A program made the position numbers and the translations under genes. Shown here piece by piece: positions 49,831 through 60,100 of a DNA stretch of 64,000 nucleotides. Under the pieces are notes generated by a model. It had not been told where the DNA came from. It worked only from the letters and a program-made list of their open reading frames with translations, and did no database searches. The stretch covers positions 62,001 to 126,000 of the forward strand of contig JADJNX010000022.1 of assembly GCA_016714125.1 (NCBI GenBank), in the 5' to 3' direction. The first letter of the stretch is position 1, and each line of letters opens with the position of its first letter. This DNA is from Ignavibacteriales bacterium (GTDB taxonomy: Bacteria > Bacteroidota > Ignavibacteria > Ignavibacteriales > Ignavibacteriaceae).

Positions 49831-51374
49831 CTAAAGTGGTATGTTTGAGTGTTTTTTACTCGGATTTTTATCTTTTTTGGTCTTTAAAAGCTGAAAAGCG
49901 TTTATCAACCTGATCCTTGTGTCCGCCGGTTCGAGAACATCATCGATGAAACCTCTCTCGGCAGCAGTATAAGGATTTGCAAACTTTTTAATATACTCTT
50001 CCAATTTCTCGTTAAGAGCAGCTTCAGGATCATCCGCAGCTGCAATTTCCCTCTTAAATATTATTTCAACTGCTCCTTTGGGTCCCATTACAGCTATTTC
50101 CGCTGAAGGCCAGGCGAAGTAGAAATCACCTCTGATATGTTTAGAATTCATCACATCGTAAGCTCCACCGTAAGCTTTGCGTGTAATCACAGTTATTTTT
50201 GGGACTGTGGCTTCGCAAAATGCAAACAAAAGTTTTGCGCCGTGTCTGATAATCCCGTTCCATTCCTGATCAGTTCCGGGTAAAAATCCCGGTACATCCT
50301 CAAGTACCAACAACGGAATGTTGAAAGCATCACAAAATCTTACAAATCTTGCTCCTTTTACTGAAGCATTGATATCGAGCACTCCTGCGAGAACCGATGG
50401 CTGATTCGCCACTATCCCGATGCTCATCCCCCCATTCGTGCAAATCCGCAGACAATATTTTCTGCATAATTTGCATGTACCTCAAAAAATATCTCCTCAT
50501 CCACCAGAAGTTTTATTACTTCTTTAATGTCATAAGGTTTATTTGCGGTATCAGGTACAATAGAGTTTAGACGCTCGTCGCGTCTTAAAGTTCCCTTGTT
50601 GAAAGTTTTGCTTAATGGTTTATCCTTAAAATTTAAAGGAAGATACTCCATTAGATGCCTGACATTCATTAAGGTTTCAATTTCATTGTCAAACGCAAAA
50701 TGTGCTACACCACTCTTTACAGAATGAGTTTCAGCTCCCCCAAGGTCTTCAAATGTCACTTCTTCATGAGTAACAGTTTTAACAACATTGGGTCCTGTCA
50801 CAAACATGTAACTCGAATTTTTCACCATAAATACAAAATCTGTTATTGCCGGTGAATAAACCGCGCCACCTGCGCAGGGTCCCAAAACAACACTAATTTG
50901 TGGCACAACACCACTTGCCAGAGTATTCAACAAAAAAATGTCAGCGTAGCCACCCAGACTGACGACACCCTCTTGAATCCTTGCTCCACCGGAATCGTTT
51001 AATCCTATTACTGGAATTCCTGTTTTCATGGCCATTTTCATGACCTTACAAATCTTTTCGGCGTGCGTTTCTGATAAAGAACCGCCAAATACCGTAAAAT
51101 CCTGACTGTAAACTGCTACAGGTCTTCCCTCTATAGTACCAAATCCGGTTACAACTCCATCACCATAAAAAGTTTGTTTTTCGAGTCCAAAATCTTTGCT
51201 TCTGTGTTTAACAAAAACATCAATTTCTTCAAAACTTCCTTCATCCAGCAGTAATTCGAGTCTTTCCCTTGCCGATAATTTGCCTTGCTGATGCTGTTTT
51301 GCGAGTTTATCTTTGCCACCCCCCTGGCGCGATAGCTCTCTTTTTTCTCTTAATTCAGCAATTTTATCGTGCAT
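49831..51374 (-). CDS. Acyl-CoA (propionyl/methylmalonyl) carboxylase, carboxyltransferase beta subunit (frameshifted)
   Basis: About 515 residues, two crotonase-like halves. N-terminal half: 'KLSARERLELLLDEGSFEE', 'GLNDSGGARIQEGVVSL' and 'GPCAGGAVYSPAITDF'. C-terminal half: 'LLVLEDVPGFLPGTDQEWNG', 'VITRKAYGGAYDVMNSKHI' and 'WPSAEIAVMGPKGAVEIIF'. It moves the carboxyl group between carboxybiotin and propionyl-CoA, or in decarboxylases the reverse. One break near 50425; adding a G to the G-run gives A-R-M-G-G-M-S-I-G-I-V. The biotin-carrying alpha subunit is not in the window, so PccB versus MmdA cannot be decided. Confidence 0.9.
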
Positions 51375-51491
51375 TTTTATCTGTTTACTGCGTATATTTC
51401 AAGTGACTCTCGGGATTTTTAGAAAAATCCATAATCCCGTTTCCTAAGTTAAAGAAAAACCAATTAATGTGAAAATAATTTAAATTTATTT

Positions 51492-52340
51492 ATGAAAAAC
51501 CTAAATGCGCTCCTTGTATTGATTTACATCACTTTGCTGTCAAATAACTTGAATGCCCAACCATGGCGTTTGGTGAAGGAAATCGGCTATTTTCAAAGAA
51601 CCTCCTCATTTTGCCTCTCCCCTGAAGGATATTTTTATGTAACCGACCAGGGTACCAATCAGGTGCACAAACTCAATATGGATGGTGCGGTGTTTAACTC
51701 GTCCGGAGGTTATGGATGGGATGCGAGTGGACTCTCACGACCCGTCGATGTTACTGCGGAAGCTGTTTATGTTTTAGTCGCTGATGAAGATAACAGCAAG
51801 GTAAACAAATACGACAAAAATCTCAATCTGGTAGGAACTGTTTATAAAAGAGACAGCCAGAAACCGGAGGAAGTGTTTGGTTATCCCCTCTCAGTTACTG
51901 TTTCAACGCTTGGCGACCTTTACATCCTGGATGGTGAGAACAATCGAGTAGTATATTTCAGTTTTTTTGGTGATTATAAAGGCAATTTTGGGGGTTTTGG
52001 AACAGGATTTTACGAATTCCACAGACCACAAAAGATATCTGCACTTAAAAATGCGATTGGTGTTGTGGATGATAACAAATTAGTCCTTTTTGATTTGTTT
52101 GGTACTTATTTAAGAAACATCGAATTTCAAGAGCGGCTTCGTTCCGTGAAATATAACGATGGCAAAATTACGGTTGTCACCAAAAGAGAAATTTATGTGG
52201 CTGAGGATAATTTTATGTATGAATTTAGTCAACTTAATATCGAACATGAAGGCGTCTGGTTTGTAGATGCTTTGGTGGCAGGTGACAAGTTGTATGTACT
52301 TACAGAAAATTCGATACTATTTTTTGAGAAGGGTTTTTGA
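51492..52340 (+). CDS. Secreted six-bladed beta-propeller (NHL-like) protein
   Basis: 282 residues with a signal peptide ('LLVLIYITLLSNNLNAQ'). Blades contain NHL-like turns: 'LSPEGYFYVTDQGTNQVHKL', 'VSTLGDLYILDGENNRVVYF' and 'VDDNKLVLFDLFGTYLRNI'. No active-site pattern; such propellers bind ligands or other proteins. Its TGA overlaps the TTG/ATG region of the next membrane gene, so the three plus-strand genes here are co-translated. Function unknown. Confidence 0.75.
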   Translation: MKNLNALLVLIYITLLSNNLNAQPWRLVKEIGYFQRTSSFCLSPEGYFYVTDQGTNQVHKLNMDGAVFNSSGGYGWDASGLSRPVDVTAEAVYVLVADEDNSKVNKYDKNLNLVGTVYKRDSQKPEEVFGYPLSVTVSTLGDLYILDGENNRVVYFSFFGDYKGNFGGFGTGFYEFHRPQKISALKNAIGVVDDNKLVLFDLFGTYLRNIEFQERLRSVKYNDGKITVVTKREIYVAEDNFMYEFSQLNIEHEGVWFVDALVAGDKLYVLTENSILFFEKGF

Positions 52341-52792
52341 TTTCCCGTCAATCACTCATTCGTTATCTACCGGCAATTCTCCTTTTTTTACTGCTGGTCG
52401 TTTCATTTCTCCCCTTTTATACGGATGGCAGTTCTATTGTTTATCCCTTTACAAAATCACTTTTCACACGAATTTGTCACGGAATGGCAGACAGATGTTT
52501 TGAAATAGATGGAATTCCGCTTCATCTTTGCTCAAGATGTTTGGGAATCTATTCCGGACTCTTTGCCGGCTCAATCACGATCCTCTTCTTAAAAAATCAG
52601 ATAGTTTCTTTAACAAAGAGAAGATATCTGTTAATTGCCTTTTCCCCCATTCTCATAAATAAATTATTGGAACTCTTCACGATAATTGATTATTCAAAGG
52701 TATGGGCGTTAATTTCCGGAATATTAAGCGGTTACCTTATCTTTTTATATATTGGAAATCGGTTTTTAATTAATTTTTCAAAAAAGAAGTGA
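52337..52792 (+). CDS. DUF2085 membrane protein
   Basis: 151 residues, four hydrophobic segments. The DUF2085 signature is clear: 'RICHGMADRCFEIDGIPLHL' followed by 'CSRCLGIYSGLFAG', with the conserved C-H, R and C-x-R-C. No function has been established for the family. The start appears to be TTG at 52337, overlapping the propeller stop by four bases; no in-frame ATG lies near. Ends in TGATG with the next gene. Confidence 0.8.
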   Translation: MISRQSLIRYLPAILLFLLLVVSFLPFYTDGSSIVYPFTKSLFTRICHGMADRCFEIDGIPLHLCSRCLGIYSGLFAGSITILFLKNQIVSLTKRRYLLIAFSPILINKLLELFTIIDYSKVWALISGILSGYLIFLYIGNRFLINFSKKK

Positions 52793-53313
52793 TGGTTAAC
52801 AGCAAATATTTCCCCACTCTGGTCTCCGGATTTGCGGCAGGCGTTCTTACAACAGTTCCACATATCAAGTCACTTTCATGCTGTATTCTTGTACCGGCAG
52901 CGGTGGTCTTTGCACTATATGCAGATAAAAGGATTAGTGGATCCAAATCCCCCATCGTATTAAAAAGAGCTTTAATGTTTGGATTGATGACCGGGTTGTT
53001 TACCACACTATTTGGAACTGCGTTTGATGTGTTGATCACTTTTATCACGAGACAAAATGAATTTGTGTCCGCATATCCCGATGTGCTTAAAATGTTGGGA
53101 GAGATGCAGTTTTTCCCAAAGGGTGATGCATCTTATAAAGAAGCTCTGGATATCCTTGAACAGACGAGGAACGAAATTGTTGAAACCGGATTTTCGCTTT
53201 TTTACACTTTTATGATGTTGATCAACAATTTAATTTTTTATCCGGTGTTTGGATTATTGGGCGGGTTATTAGGAAAAGCAATTCTTGACAGAGCGGGTAA
53301 TACCGATCGTTAA
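52792..53313 (+). CDS. Small integral membrane protein
   Basis: About 173 residues with four hydrophobic helices. ATG at 52792 overlaps the previous stop by one base (TGATG), preferred over the GTG one codon earlier. Gly/Ala-rich membrane segments ('VSGFAAGVLTTVPHIKSLSC', 'FYPVFGLLGGLLGKAIL') recall the DUF4199 group, but this is not secure. Co-transcribed with the propeller and DUF2085 genes; ends exactly where the convergent TonB gene ends. Confidence 0.65.
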   Translation: MVNSKYFPTLVSGFAAGVLTTVPHIKSLSCCILVPAAVVFALYADKRISGSKSPIVLKRALMFGLMTGLFTTLFGTAFDVLITFITRQNEFVSAYPDVLKMLGEMQFFPKGDASYKEALDILEQTRNEIVETGFSLFYTFMMLINNLIFYPVFGLLGGLLGKAILDRAGNTDR

Positions 53314-53985
53314 TCAGCGCAACCTGAACGGGAAAGTAATTGTAACCGATTGAACAAAATTTTCTCCATCTTTTAACTTTTCAAATCTCCATGTTCTCAA
53401 TGCTGTGATACAGAGATTGTCAAGTTTTGGGTCAAGTTTTTTTACAGGAACCACACTTCCAACACTGCCATTTGGTAATATGGTGAATGATAATACAACA
53501 TTTCCTTCAATATTAACCCCGGATGGATATTTGGGGATATTCCAGCTTAAAACTGCACGCTTCCCTTTACCACCCCAACCGATAGAATATCCAGTACCGT
53601 AGGTTGTTCCACCTGTTGTACCGGGATTGGTTGTTGTCCCTTTTTTATCCTCTTTCCCTTTTTTTGAATCAGCATCTTTAGGTTTTGTTTTCACACCATC
53701 TTTGTCGGTGTTTTTGGCTTCGGGTGTCTTCACCTTTTGATCTTTTTTCTTGTCTGAAGCGTCCTTTTCTTCCTGTGTAACATCCTTGTCAGATTCCTCA
53801 GCAAAATCTCCTTTTTTCCCCGCATCACCACCTATATCCTCCGGTGTCTCAATTTCCATAACAATGATATTTTTTTGCGGGGTATCTGTGATTTTGCCGC
53901 CAAAATACATCGTAAACATCAGGAGAAACCCGATGAGATGTAATACAAGCGACACGCCAACAGAAATACCACGCTCTTTATTCAA
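53314..53985 (-). CDS. TonB-like energy transducer
   Basis: 223 residues. A single N-terminal membrane anchor ('SLVLHLIGFLLMFTMYF'), a long charged Lys/Asp/Glu spacer with few Pro residues, and a C-terminal TonB-type domain ('KYPSGVNIEGNVVLSFTILP', 'DNLCITALRTWRFEKL'). It should couple the proton-driven ExbB/ExbD motor to outer-membrane partners. Spacing to exbD is 2 bases. The replacement of the usual Pro-rich region by a charged one is TolA-like. Last gene of the operon. Confidence 0.85.
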   Translation of the reverse strand: MNKERGISVGVSLVLHLIGFLLMFTMYFGGKITDTPQKNIIVMEIETPEDIGGDAGKKGDFAEESDKDVTQEEKDASDKKKDQKVKTPEAKNTDKDGVKTKPKDADSKKGKEDKKGTTTNPGTTGGTTYGTGYSIGWGGKGKRAVLSWNIPKYPSGVNIEGNVVLSFTILPNGSVGSVVPVKKLDPKLDNLCITALRTWRFEKLKDGENFVQSVTITFPFRLR

Positions 53986-53987
53986 AA

Positions 53988-54404
53988 TTACTCTTCCTTT
54001 ACTGCTTCGCGTTTATCTGTTTCAAGGGTAAATTTATCAAACCCCGCTCCCTTCGCCGCATCGATCACCATGACAACTTTTTCAATTGCCACATCTTTAT
54101 CTGAGGCAATTATCAAATTAGCTTCATCAGATTTTGAACGAAGAGTTTTTAGTCGTCCTTCAAGTTCGGGTTCGGCAACAATTGTCTCACCAAGATAAAA
54201 AGTGCCTTCTTTTGTAATTGTGACTACAAATTCGGAAGGTACAACCTGCTCTGAAGTTTTTGAACCGGGCAGTTTTACCTTCACTCCCGACTGAACTACA
54301 TACTGCGAAGTTATGATAAAAAATATCAATAAAAGCATCACCACATCTGTGAGTGATGAAAACTGGAACTCAGCCAACGACTGGTTTCTTCTTTTAAATT
54401 TCAT
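53988..54404 (-). CDS. exbD: ExbD/TolR biopolymer transport protein
   Basis: 138 residues. One N-terminal helix with the proton-relay Asp ('LTDVVMLLLIFFIITS') and a periplasmic peptidoglycan-binding-type domain ('VVTITKEGTFYLGETIVAEP', 'LIIASDKDVAIEKVVMVIDA'). Forms the stator or rotor core with ExbB. Between the ExbB and TonB genes with spacings of 8 and 2 bases. Intact. Confidence 0.92.
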   Translation of the reverse strand: MKFKRRNQSLAEFQFSSLTDVVMLLLIFFIITSQYVVQSGVKVKLPGSKTSEQVVPSEFVVTITKEGTFYLGETIVAEPELEGRLKTLRSKSDEANLIIASDKDVAIEKVVMVIDAAKGAGFDKFTLETDKREAVKEE

Positions 54405-54412
54405 ATCTGTAC

Positions 54413-55069
54413 CTAAAAATCGACATCAAGTTCAGATTTATGTGCCGTCTGACCATGGCTTACATCTTCAAGAGTATCAATTACATCCGTTGAGATCGCT
54501 TCCATATTCAAAACAACTCTGTTTATTTGACTAAGTAAAAAGTTGTAGGAAATTAAAGCCGGAATACCAACCACCAATCCAAAAACTGTAGTTATTAATG
54601 CTTCATAAATACCACCGGCAAGATCTGCGGGACTTGCGTTACCTCTGAGCTGTTCCACTGTCATAAATGCCTGTACTAAACCGGTAACCGTTCCTAAAAA
54701 TCCCAATAACGGAGCTGCTCCGGCAACGGTGGCGAGCACCCAAAGTCCTCTTTCGAGTTTTGCAATTTCCTGATTTCCTGAATCTTCAATCGCTTCTCTT
54801 ACACGCGCATAACCATATTTATGTTTTCGTAAACCTTTTTTAATGATAGCAGCTATCGGCGACTTATCACCTTTTAATACCTGAATTGTACCCGACACGT
54901 CATTTTTCCTTAAAAGCGTCTCCACAGTAAGAATAAATCTGGGAACATTTACATTTGCTTTTCTTAGAGATATCAGTTTTTCAATTATTACTGCCAATCC
55001 TATAACCGAAAGCAACAAAATGGGCCACATGACCACGCCGCCTTTAAAAAACATTTCTATGAGATTCAT
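54413..55069 (-). CDS. exbB: ExbB/TolQ/MotA proton channel protein
   Basis: 218 residues, three membrane helices. The MotA/TolQ/ExbB signature is in 'PLLGFLGTVTGLVQAF' and 'GGIYEALITTVFGLVVGIPA', with the Thr lining the channel. Powers ExbD and TonB from the proton gradient. The start overlaps the end of the SPOR gene by 26 bases, so the SPOR protein is part of the same transcript. Whether it is ExbB- or TolQ-like cannot be told from sequence alone. Confidence 0.92.
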   Translation of the reverse strand: MNLIEMFFKGGVVMWPILLLSVIGLAVIIEKLISLRKANVNVPRFILTVETLLRKNDVSGTIQVLKGDKSPIAAIIKKGLRKHKYGYARVREAIEDSGNQEIAKLERGLWVLATVAGAAPLLGFLGTVTGLVQAFMTVEQLRGNASPADLAGGIYEALITTVFGLVVGIPALISYNFLLSQINRVVLNMEAISTDVIDTLEDVSHGQTAHKSELDVDF

Positions 55070-58000
55070 CTATTTTTTTCCGTTCTCTATTTTTCAATTT
55101 GGGGTTTAATGTATTATTAACCTCACGGGCTTTTTCTTCTTTATCAAAAGGACCAACTCTTACCCTGTACCAAACTCCATCTTCACCTGCAACACCACTC
55201 TTTTTGATTTTCATGACAAATGATTTGTAACCTTTTTTCTTAAGCTCTTTTGCAAGTTTTTCTGCTGTATCAAATGCTCTGTGTGCAGAGATCTGAACAT
55301 AAAACTTCTTGCCCGATTTAAAGATGAAATCGGCAATCTTTGTCTCTTTAACTTTATTTTTTACCGCATCCTGGAGTGTAATGTTCCCGTTATTGGAATT
55401 TTCATCACCTTTTTTAGTCGTTTTTTTGTCAGCTTCCTTTTTACCCTTGTCATCCTTCTTAACTTTTTTTGTCCTCTTCCGCAGCGGCACTGTCGAAAGT
55501 CACAAACACTTTATAAGTTTTTTCGGTTGAAGTATCATAAAGTACAGGATTTAAAGTACCATTCTCCTCTACCTCAAAATACCTGCCGTCTTTGAATGCG
55601 GCACCTTTAATATTAACTTCGTTTTGAGTGTCTTTGTTAAAAGGATACTCACGATTATCAGCCAAAAGGTTGCTGTCAACTATCACCAATGCACCCTGGG
55701 CAAGATTTTCATCAGTTTTCACTGCATTTTTGCCTCTAAGGTAACCCGATGCTTGAAGAATAAAATATGTCGCAATAATTACTGCCAACACAATCAACAT
55801 CTTTATTAGTACTGATAACTGGCTCTTTGGAGGTTCTGTTTCTTCTTCCATCGCTCGACTCTCATCTTTGATAGTATTTCCATTATCCTGTTCTTGAATT
55901 AATGGCTCTTGAGTAGATTCCTCGTATTCGTTTGTTGAAACATATTCCGGAGTCTCAACCAACGGCATCTGAGTATTTATTAAATCTTCACCGGTATTTT
56001 CGGAATCCTGACCTTTAATCTCTCCATGTGCATCCAGATGTTTAAATGAAGTGGGCTCATCAGGTACCGCCACCTCATCATATAAAGGTATATCAATTAG
56101 TTCAGGTTCTGCTTCTTCTTTGCGATCGGCAACCTGTGGTTCCACTTCCTCGGGAAGTTCCATAAGTTCCGGCTCTGATAACTGCTCTTCTTCCGTGACT
56201 GAAGCTGCTAATTTTTCGGGATTTTCAATGACACCGTCAAAAAAAGACTCATCAAACATCAATTTGTCTTCATCGGATTCCGACTCAACAACCTCTTCCA
56301 CTTCATAAACATTTTCATCTTTGTGTTGAATCAGATCGTTAAGGGATTCAATTTCCTCATCCCCCATCTGCTCATCTGCGGCTCCAATTTCGACGGTTTC
56401 GATTTCATCAGGGATAATTTCTTCTTTGCCTTGAATCAACTCGTTAAGAGAATCAATTTCCTCGTCATCCAGCTGCTCTTTATCAGTTCCAATTTCAACT
56501 GTTTCGATTTCATCAAGTATATTTTGTGCCTCTTCTCCAAGAGATTCATCTAGCTCTACATGTTGTTCCGTCTGTGAAATATCTTCATCTTCCGTTTCCA
56601 CAACAAAATCCTCTGCAGTGCCGGCTTCAAACTCAGTTTGAGCTTCAACTTCTTGTTCTGACTGAGTCTCACTATCCTGATCATCTTCGGATTCTGGTTC
56701 ATCACCGGATTCAAGTCCAACAACCGCTAATTCTTCGGGGATAACTTCGTCATCCACAACAATAACAATTTCTTCAGAGGATTCCTCGGATTCCACCTCA
56801 TCAAGAGTTTCAACTTCAGGGACATCAGTTAAATCTTCTATATCTGCAAATATGCTGATTCTTTGTTTTTTTCGGAACCACTTCCTCCGATTCAACAACT
56901 ATCTCATCCTGAGTATCTTCACCTTCCTCAACTTCTTCTTTTATCTCTGGAATTTCCAGGAGTAACTTCTCTGTTTTCTTCTTCTGATATTTCTTCAACT
57001 TCGAGTTCTTCTGAAATTTCTACCGCGTTGATCCTCAGGTTCCTCTAACTCATCAACCAGTTCATCTTTTTCGAGAATCTCCTCACTTAATTCAACTTCT
57101 TCATCAGGTTCGGGAAGTTCGTCTGTCAATTCGATCTCTTCTTCGGGTTCGGGAAGTTTATCAACCAATTCAACTTCTTCTTCAGATTCGGGAAGTTCAT
57201 CAGCCAATTCGATCTCTTCCTCAGTTTCGGGAAGTTCGTCTGCCAATTCGACCTCTTCCTCTGATTCGGGAAGTTTATCATCCAATTCAACCTCTTCCTC
57301 GGATTCAGGAAGTTCGGCATCCAATTCAACCTCTTCTTCAGGTTCGGGAAGTTCGTCAGCCAATTCAACTTCGTCCTCGGATTCAGGAAGTTCGTCTGCT
57401 AATTCGATCTCTTCCTCGGGTTCAGGAAGTTCGTCAGCCAATTCTACCTCTTCCCCGGGTTCGGGAAGTTCGTCTAAATCAACAGTTTCTTCGGTATCTA
57501 TTGAATATTCTTCAGAAAAATCATTTAATTCTTCATTTATAACTTCATCAATAGATTCTACCGGTGGTTCGGGTACTTCAACAAGACTTTCCAGGAAATC
57601 AGTTACCTCATTCTCATCGGTAACCTCTTTTTTTAGGGACTCATCTTCTTCGGTGACAGGGGTGACTTTAATTCCTCCTGAAAATATCGAATAAGTCTCT
57701 TCATCATCCTCCTCGTCTTCAGGAATAACTACAGAGGAATGTGTAAAGACTACTTCTTCCTCCTCTGAATTCAGAAAATCGGGTGTTACGGGTTCATCAG
57801 TCTCTTTTTCAGGATTGATTCCAAGATCGGAAAAAAGATCAGGTTCTTCACTATAAGATGATTTTATCGTCAGCTCTTCCTCTTCTTCAAAGGCTCTCGA
57901 CAACGGATTTACCTTCTGAAATCCGTCCTCGGAATCTTCAAAAAGTGGAATATCGGGTCTGTCAGTATATCTTTCACTTTTTCTGTCCTCCTCGAGTAGA

Positions 58001-58407
58001 ATTCTGGACAATCTTCCGCCCCCTTTTTTTACAAATCCGGGGTCATTTAAGGAAAGAACATCATTAAAAAACTCATTAACCTTGGGAGATATGTCAATTT
58101 CAGGGGCTCCCTGTCCATCTCCATCAAATGAAAGAAATTCATTAACTCTCAACCTCTCGGAGGCTCTGTCTTCCAAAACAATTTCTTCAATTATCTCGAG
58201 TTTTTCATCAAAAAATTGAAGAACCTCTCCATCGCCGCTGTCTGATGGTTTGCGTTTAACAAAACAAAACTCGTGAAGATTATAAACCGTACCCGGTTCA
58301 AAATTCTTTTTTGCGAGATGCATGAACTGACCAAGAAAATCAACCATCTGCAACTCAGTGCCGATAAACCGGTCCAGTATCTTATATAATATGCCGTCTT
58401 GACTCAT
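55044..58407 (-). CDS. Giant acidic-repeat protein with C-terminal SPOR domain (frameshifted)
   Basis: About 1,120 residues after repair. N-terminal globular part ('GILYKILDRFIGTELQMVDF', no family recognised), then some 700 residues dominated by Glu/Asp, including ten 13-residue repeats (consensus DELPEPEEEVELA). A single membrane helix follows ('LIKMLIVLAVIIATYFILQ', near 55750-55815), then a Lys-rich tether and a SPOR domain ('KFYVQISAHRAFDTAEKLAK', 'VWYRVRVGPFDKEEKA'). SPOR domains bind denuded peptidoglycan at division sites; the acidic bulk should be cytoplasmic. Breaks near 57010, 56935, 56870 and 55480, the first three crowded in a repeat-rich stretch. Start chosen at MSQDGIL rather than 27 bases upstream. 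Confidence 0.75.
57085..57474 (-). repeat. Ten tandem 39-base units encoding an acidic 13-residue repeat
   Basis: Exact period of 39 bases, ten units, consensus D-E-L-P-E-P/S-E-E-E-V/I-E-L-A/D. Units differ by scattered substitutions, not indels, so the reading frame is kept throughout. An eleventh, degenerate unit (S-E-E-I-L-E-K-D-E-L-V) follows. Confidence 0.92.
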
Positions 58408-58502
58408 TTTTAAAAACCTAAAAGTGATCCACAAATTAATGAAATCTTCTTAAACAATTCAAGTGTTTCTTTCACTATTTTCTATAACTTGTTTAATATT
58501 TA

Positions 58503-60100
58503 TTAGTTACCATGAAAATTGTACTCCCCCATGATATTTAGACCCGGAGTTTCATATTTGCCCCACTTCATAATCTTGGTGTTCAACAAGTCGGTTCCAC
58601 TAAGGAATATCTTAATATTTGGTATATAATTGTACTCAACATTAATTCCGAGGTCAATTCCGCCGTCAATTTCAATTGTATTACCAATATCTGCAAAAGA
58701 TTTCCCTATGTAACCAACTCTTATATCAAAACTGATTGTTTTGTCATAATTGTTTCCATAAGCAGCGTAAGCTTCAAACTGTGGAGCATAAGGTATCTGC
58801 TTTGAAAAGTCGTCCTGAATTGTATTAAACTTCACTTCGCCTACAAATCTTCCAAATATTCCGGGATGGAAAGTGGCAGAGAAAAATCCCTCAAATCCTT
58901 TTACATCCGCTCCCGACATTGTAAATAACCCTCGTGAAGCCGACTCCTTATAATACGGGTAGGCGTCAGACATAAACCATGAAAGCCCTGTTTCAAACTC
59001 AATCAGTTTTTCATATTCATATTTCAGGACAGCATTTAGATTATGTTTTTTCCTGAGAACAGAGAATGCCGAACTGTCGGCAAGTTTAAAGTATTGGTTT
59101 GCAGCAACTTTATCCTGATTAAAAAGAATGGTAGTTGAAGGATTGTAAGATGCAATCAGGAATAAACCATTCATAAATCTGAGGGAGTATTTAACCACAG
59201 GTGACAAATATGTATCATTAGGTGTCGAGGTTATGTCGATTCCGCCCAAAAGTTTCATTGTTCTGCCAACCACAATACCGCCCAACCCGCTAACCTGTAA
59301 AAAATTATTCTTAAAACTGTTTCCGGAAGAATCAGTCAGGTTTTGTTGTCTTATTGCGATATTTGAAAATATCTCGATAAATTCATATCTCGTGTTAAAA
59401 AAACCTTCGGCAGAGATAAGATTTTCACTGAATTGTCCAAGATTCTGGGCAAACAAATCACCTTTTAGTTTTGCTCCATATTGCAAATACTCATAAGAGA
59501 GGTTCCTGAATCCAATTTCGGGATTAAAGTAGCTGTTGTCTCTCGATCTGGTTGGATCATCACTTGCATAAAATTTAAAGAGTGATTTTTCATGCTGAAA
59601 CTGGCAAAATATTCGGTCCCGGGATCAAGCAAACTGTCATTGTAACCAAAATATTTAATACCCGCATTTACAGCAAAATTGGTTTCATCCGCATTGTCGA
59701 TAAAAGCTTGCCTCCGCTTAAAGTCGCCGCCTGCAAAAAGAACAACATCTCCCATTGGAGCGCTAATAAATCCTTTAATTGCAGGTTGAAACATATTTCC
59801 AAAACTGCCTGAGACATATCCTGTTGTATATTCTGATGTATCACGAAGGATTTCTCTTGCCACTTTGGGATCAAAATCCTTTGTAAGCGCCAATATGGAA
59901 TCACCTATTTTAGGTCTTTTAAAATTATCCGACAAAATTGAATAAAAATCGGGATTTATTTTATCCCTCGGTGGAAAATCGTACGATCTTAAACCTGTAA
60001 TAACAAAACTTGGCAGTTCCACTTCCGGCTGGGCTTCAACCTGAGAAACTGAAACCAACAAAAGCAGAATAGTTACCAATAATAATTTTTTATTTATCAT
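58503..60100 (-). CDS. Outer-membrane beta-barrel, TonB-receptor-like without an obvious plug (frameshifted)
   Basis: About 532 residues. Signal peptide ('LLVTILLLLVSVSQVEAQ'), a short 'ELPSFVITGLRSYDFPP' stretch like the start of TonB receptors, then amphipathic strands with outer-membrane style aromatic girdles up to 'GLNIMGEYNFHGN'. No full plug domain is visible and the length is short for a 22-strand receptor. One break near 59540; repair rejoins F-Y-A-S-D-D-P-T-R-S-R-D-N-S-Y-F-N-P. Its ATG overlaps the TPR stop (ATGA); 95 bases separate it from the SPOR gene. Proposed outer-membrane station of the system. Confidence 0.75.

Noticed and set aside
55281..57048. Plus-strand Ser/Leu-rich open frames
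   Set aside because: They are antisense shadows of the Glu-rich SPOR protein.
153..59560. Programmed frameshifting as a general mechanism
   Set aside because: Breaks hit unrelated housekeeping genes, lack a common slippery heptamer plus structure, and the resolved ones are single-base losses, so error is simpler.
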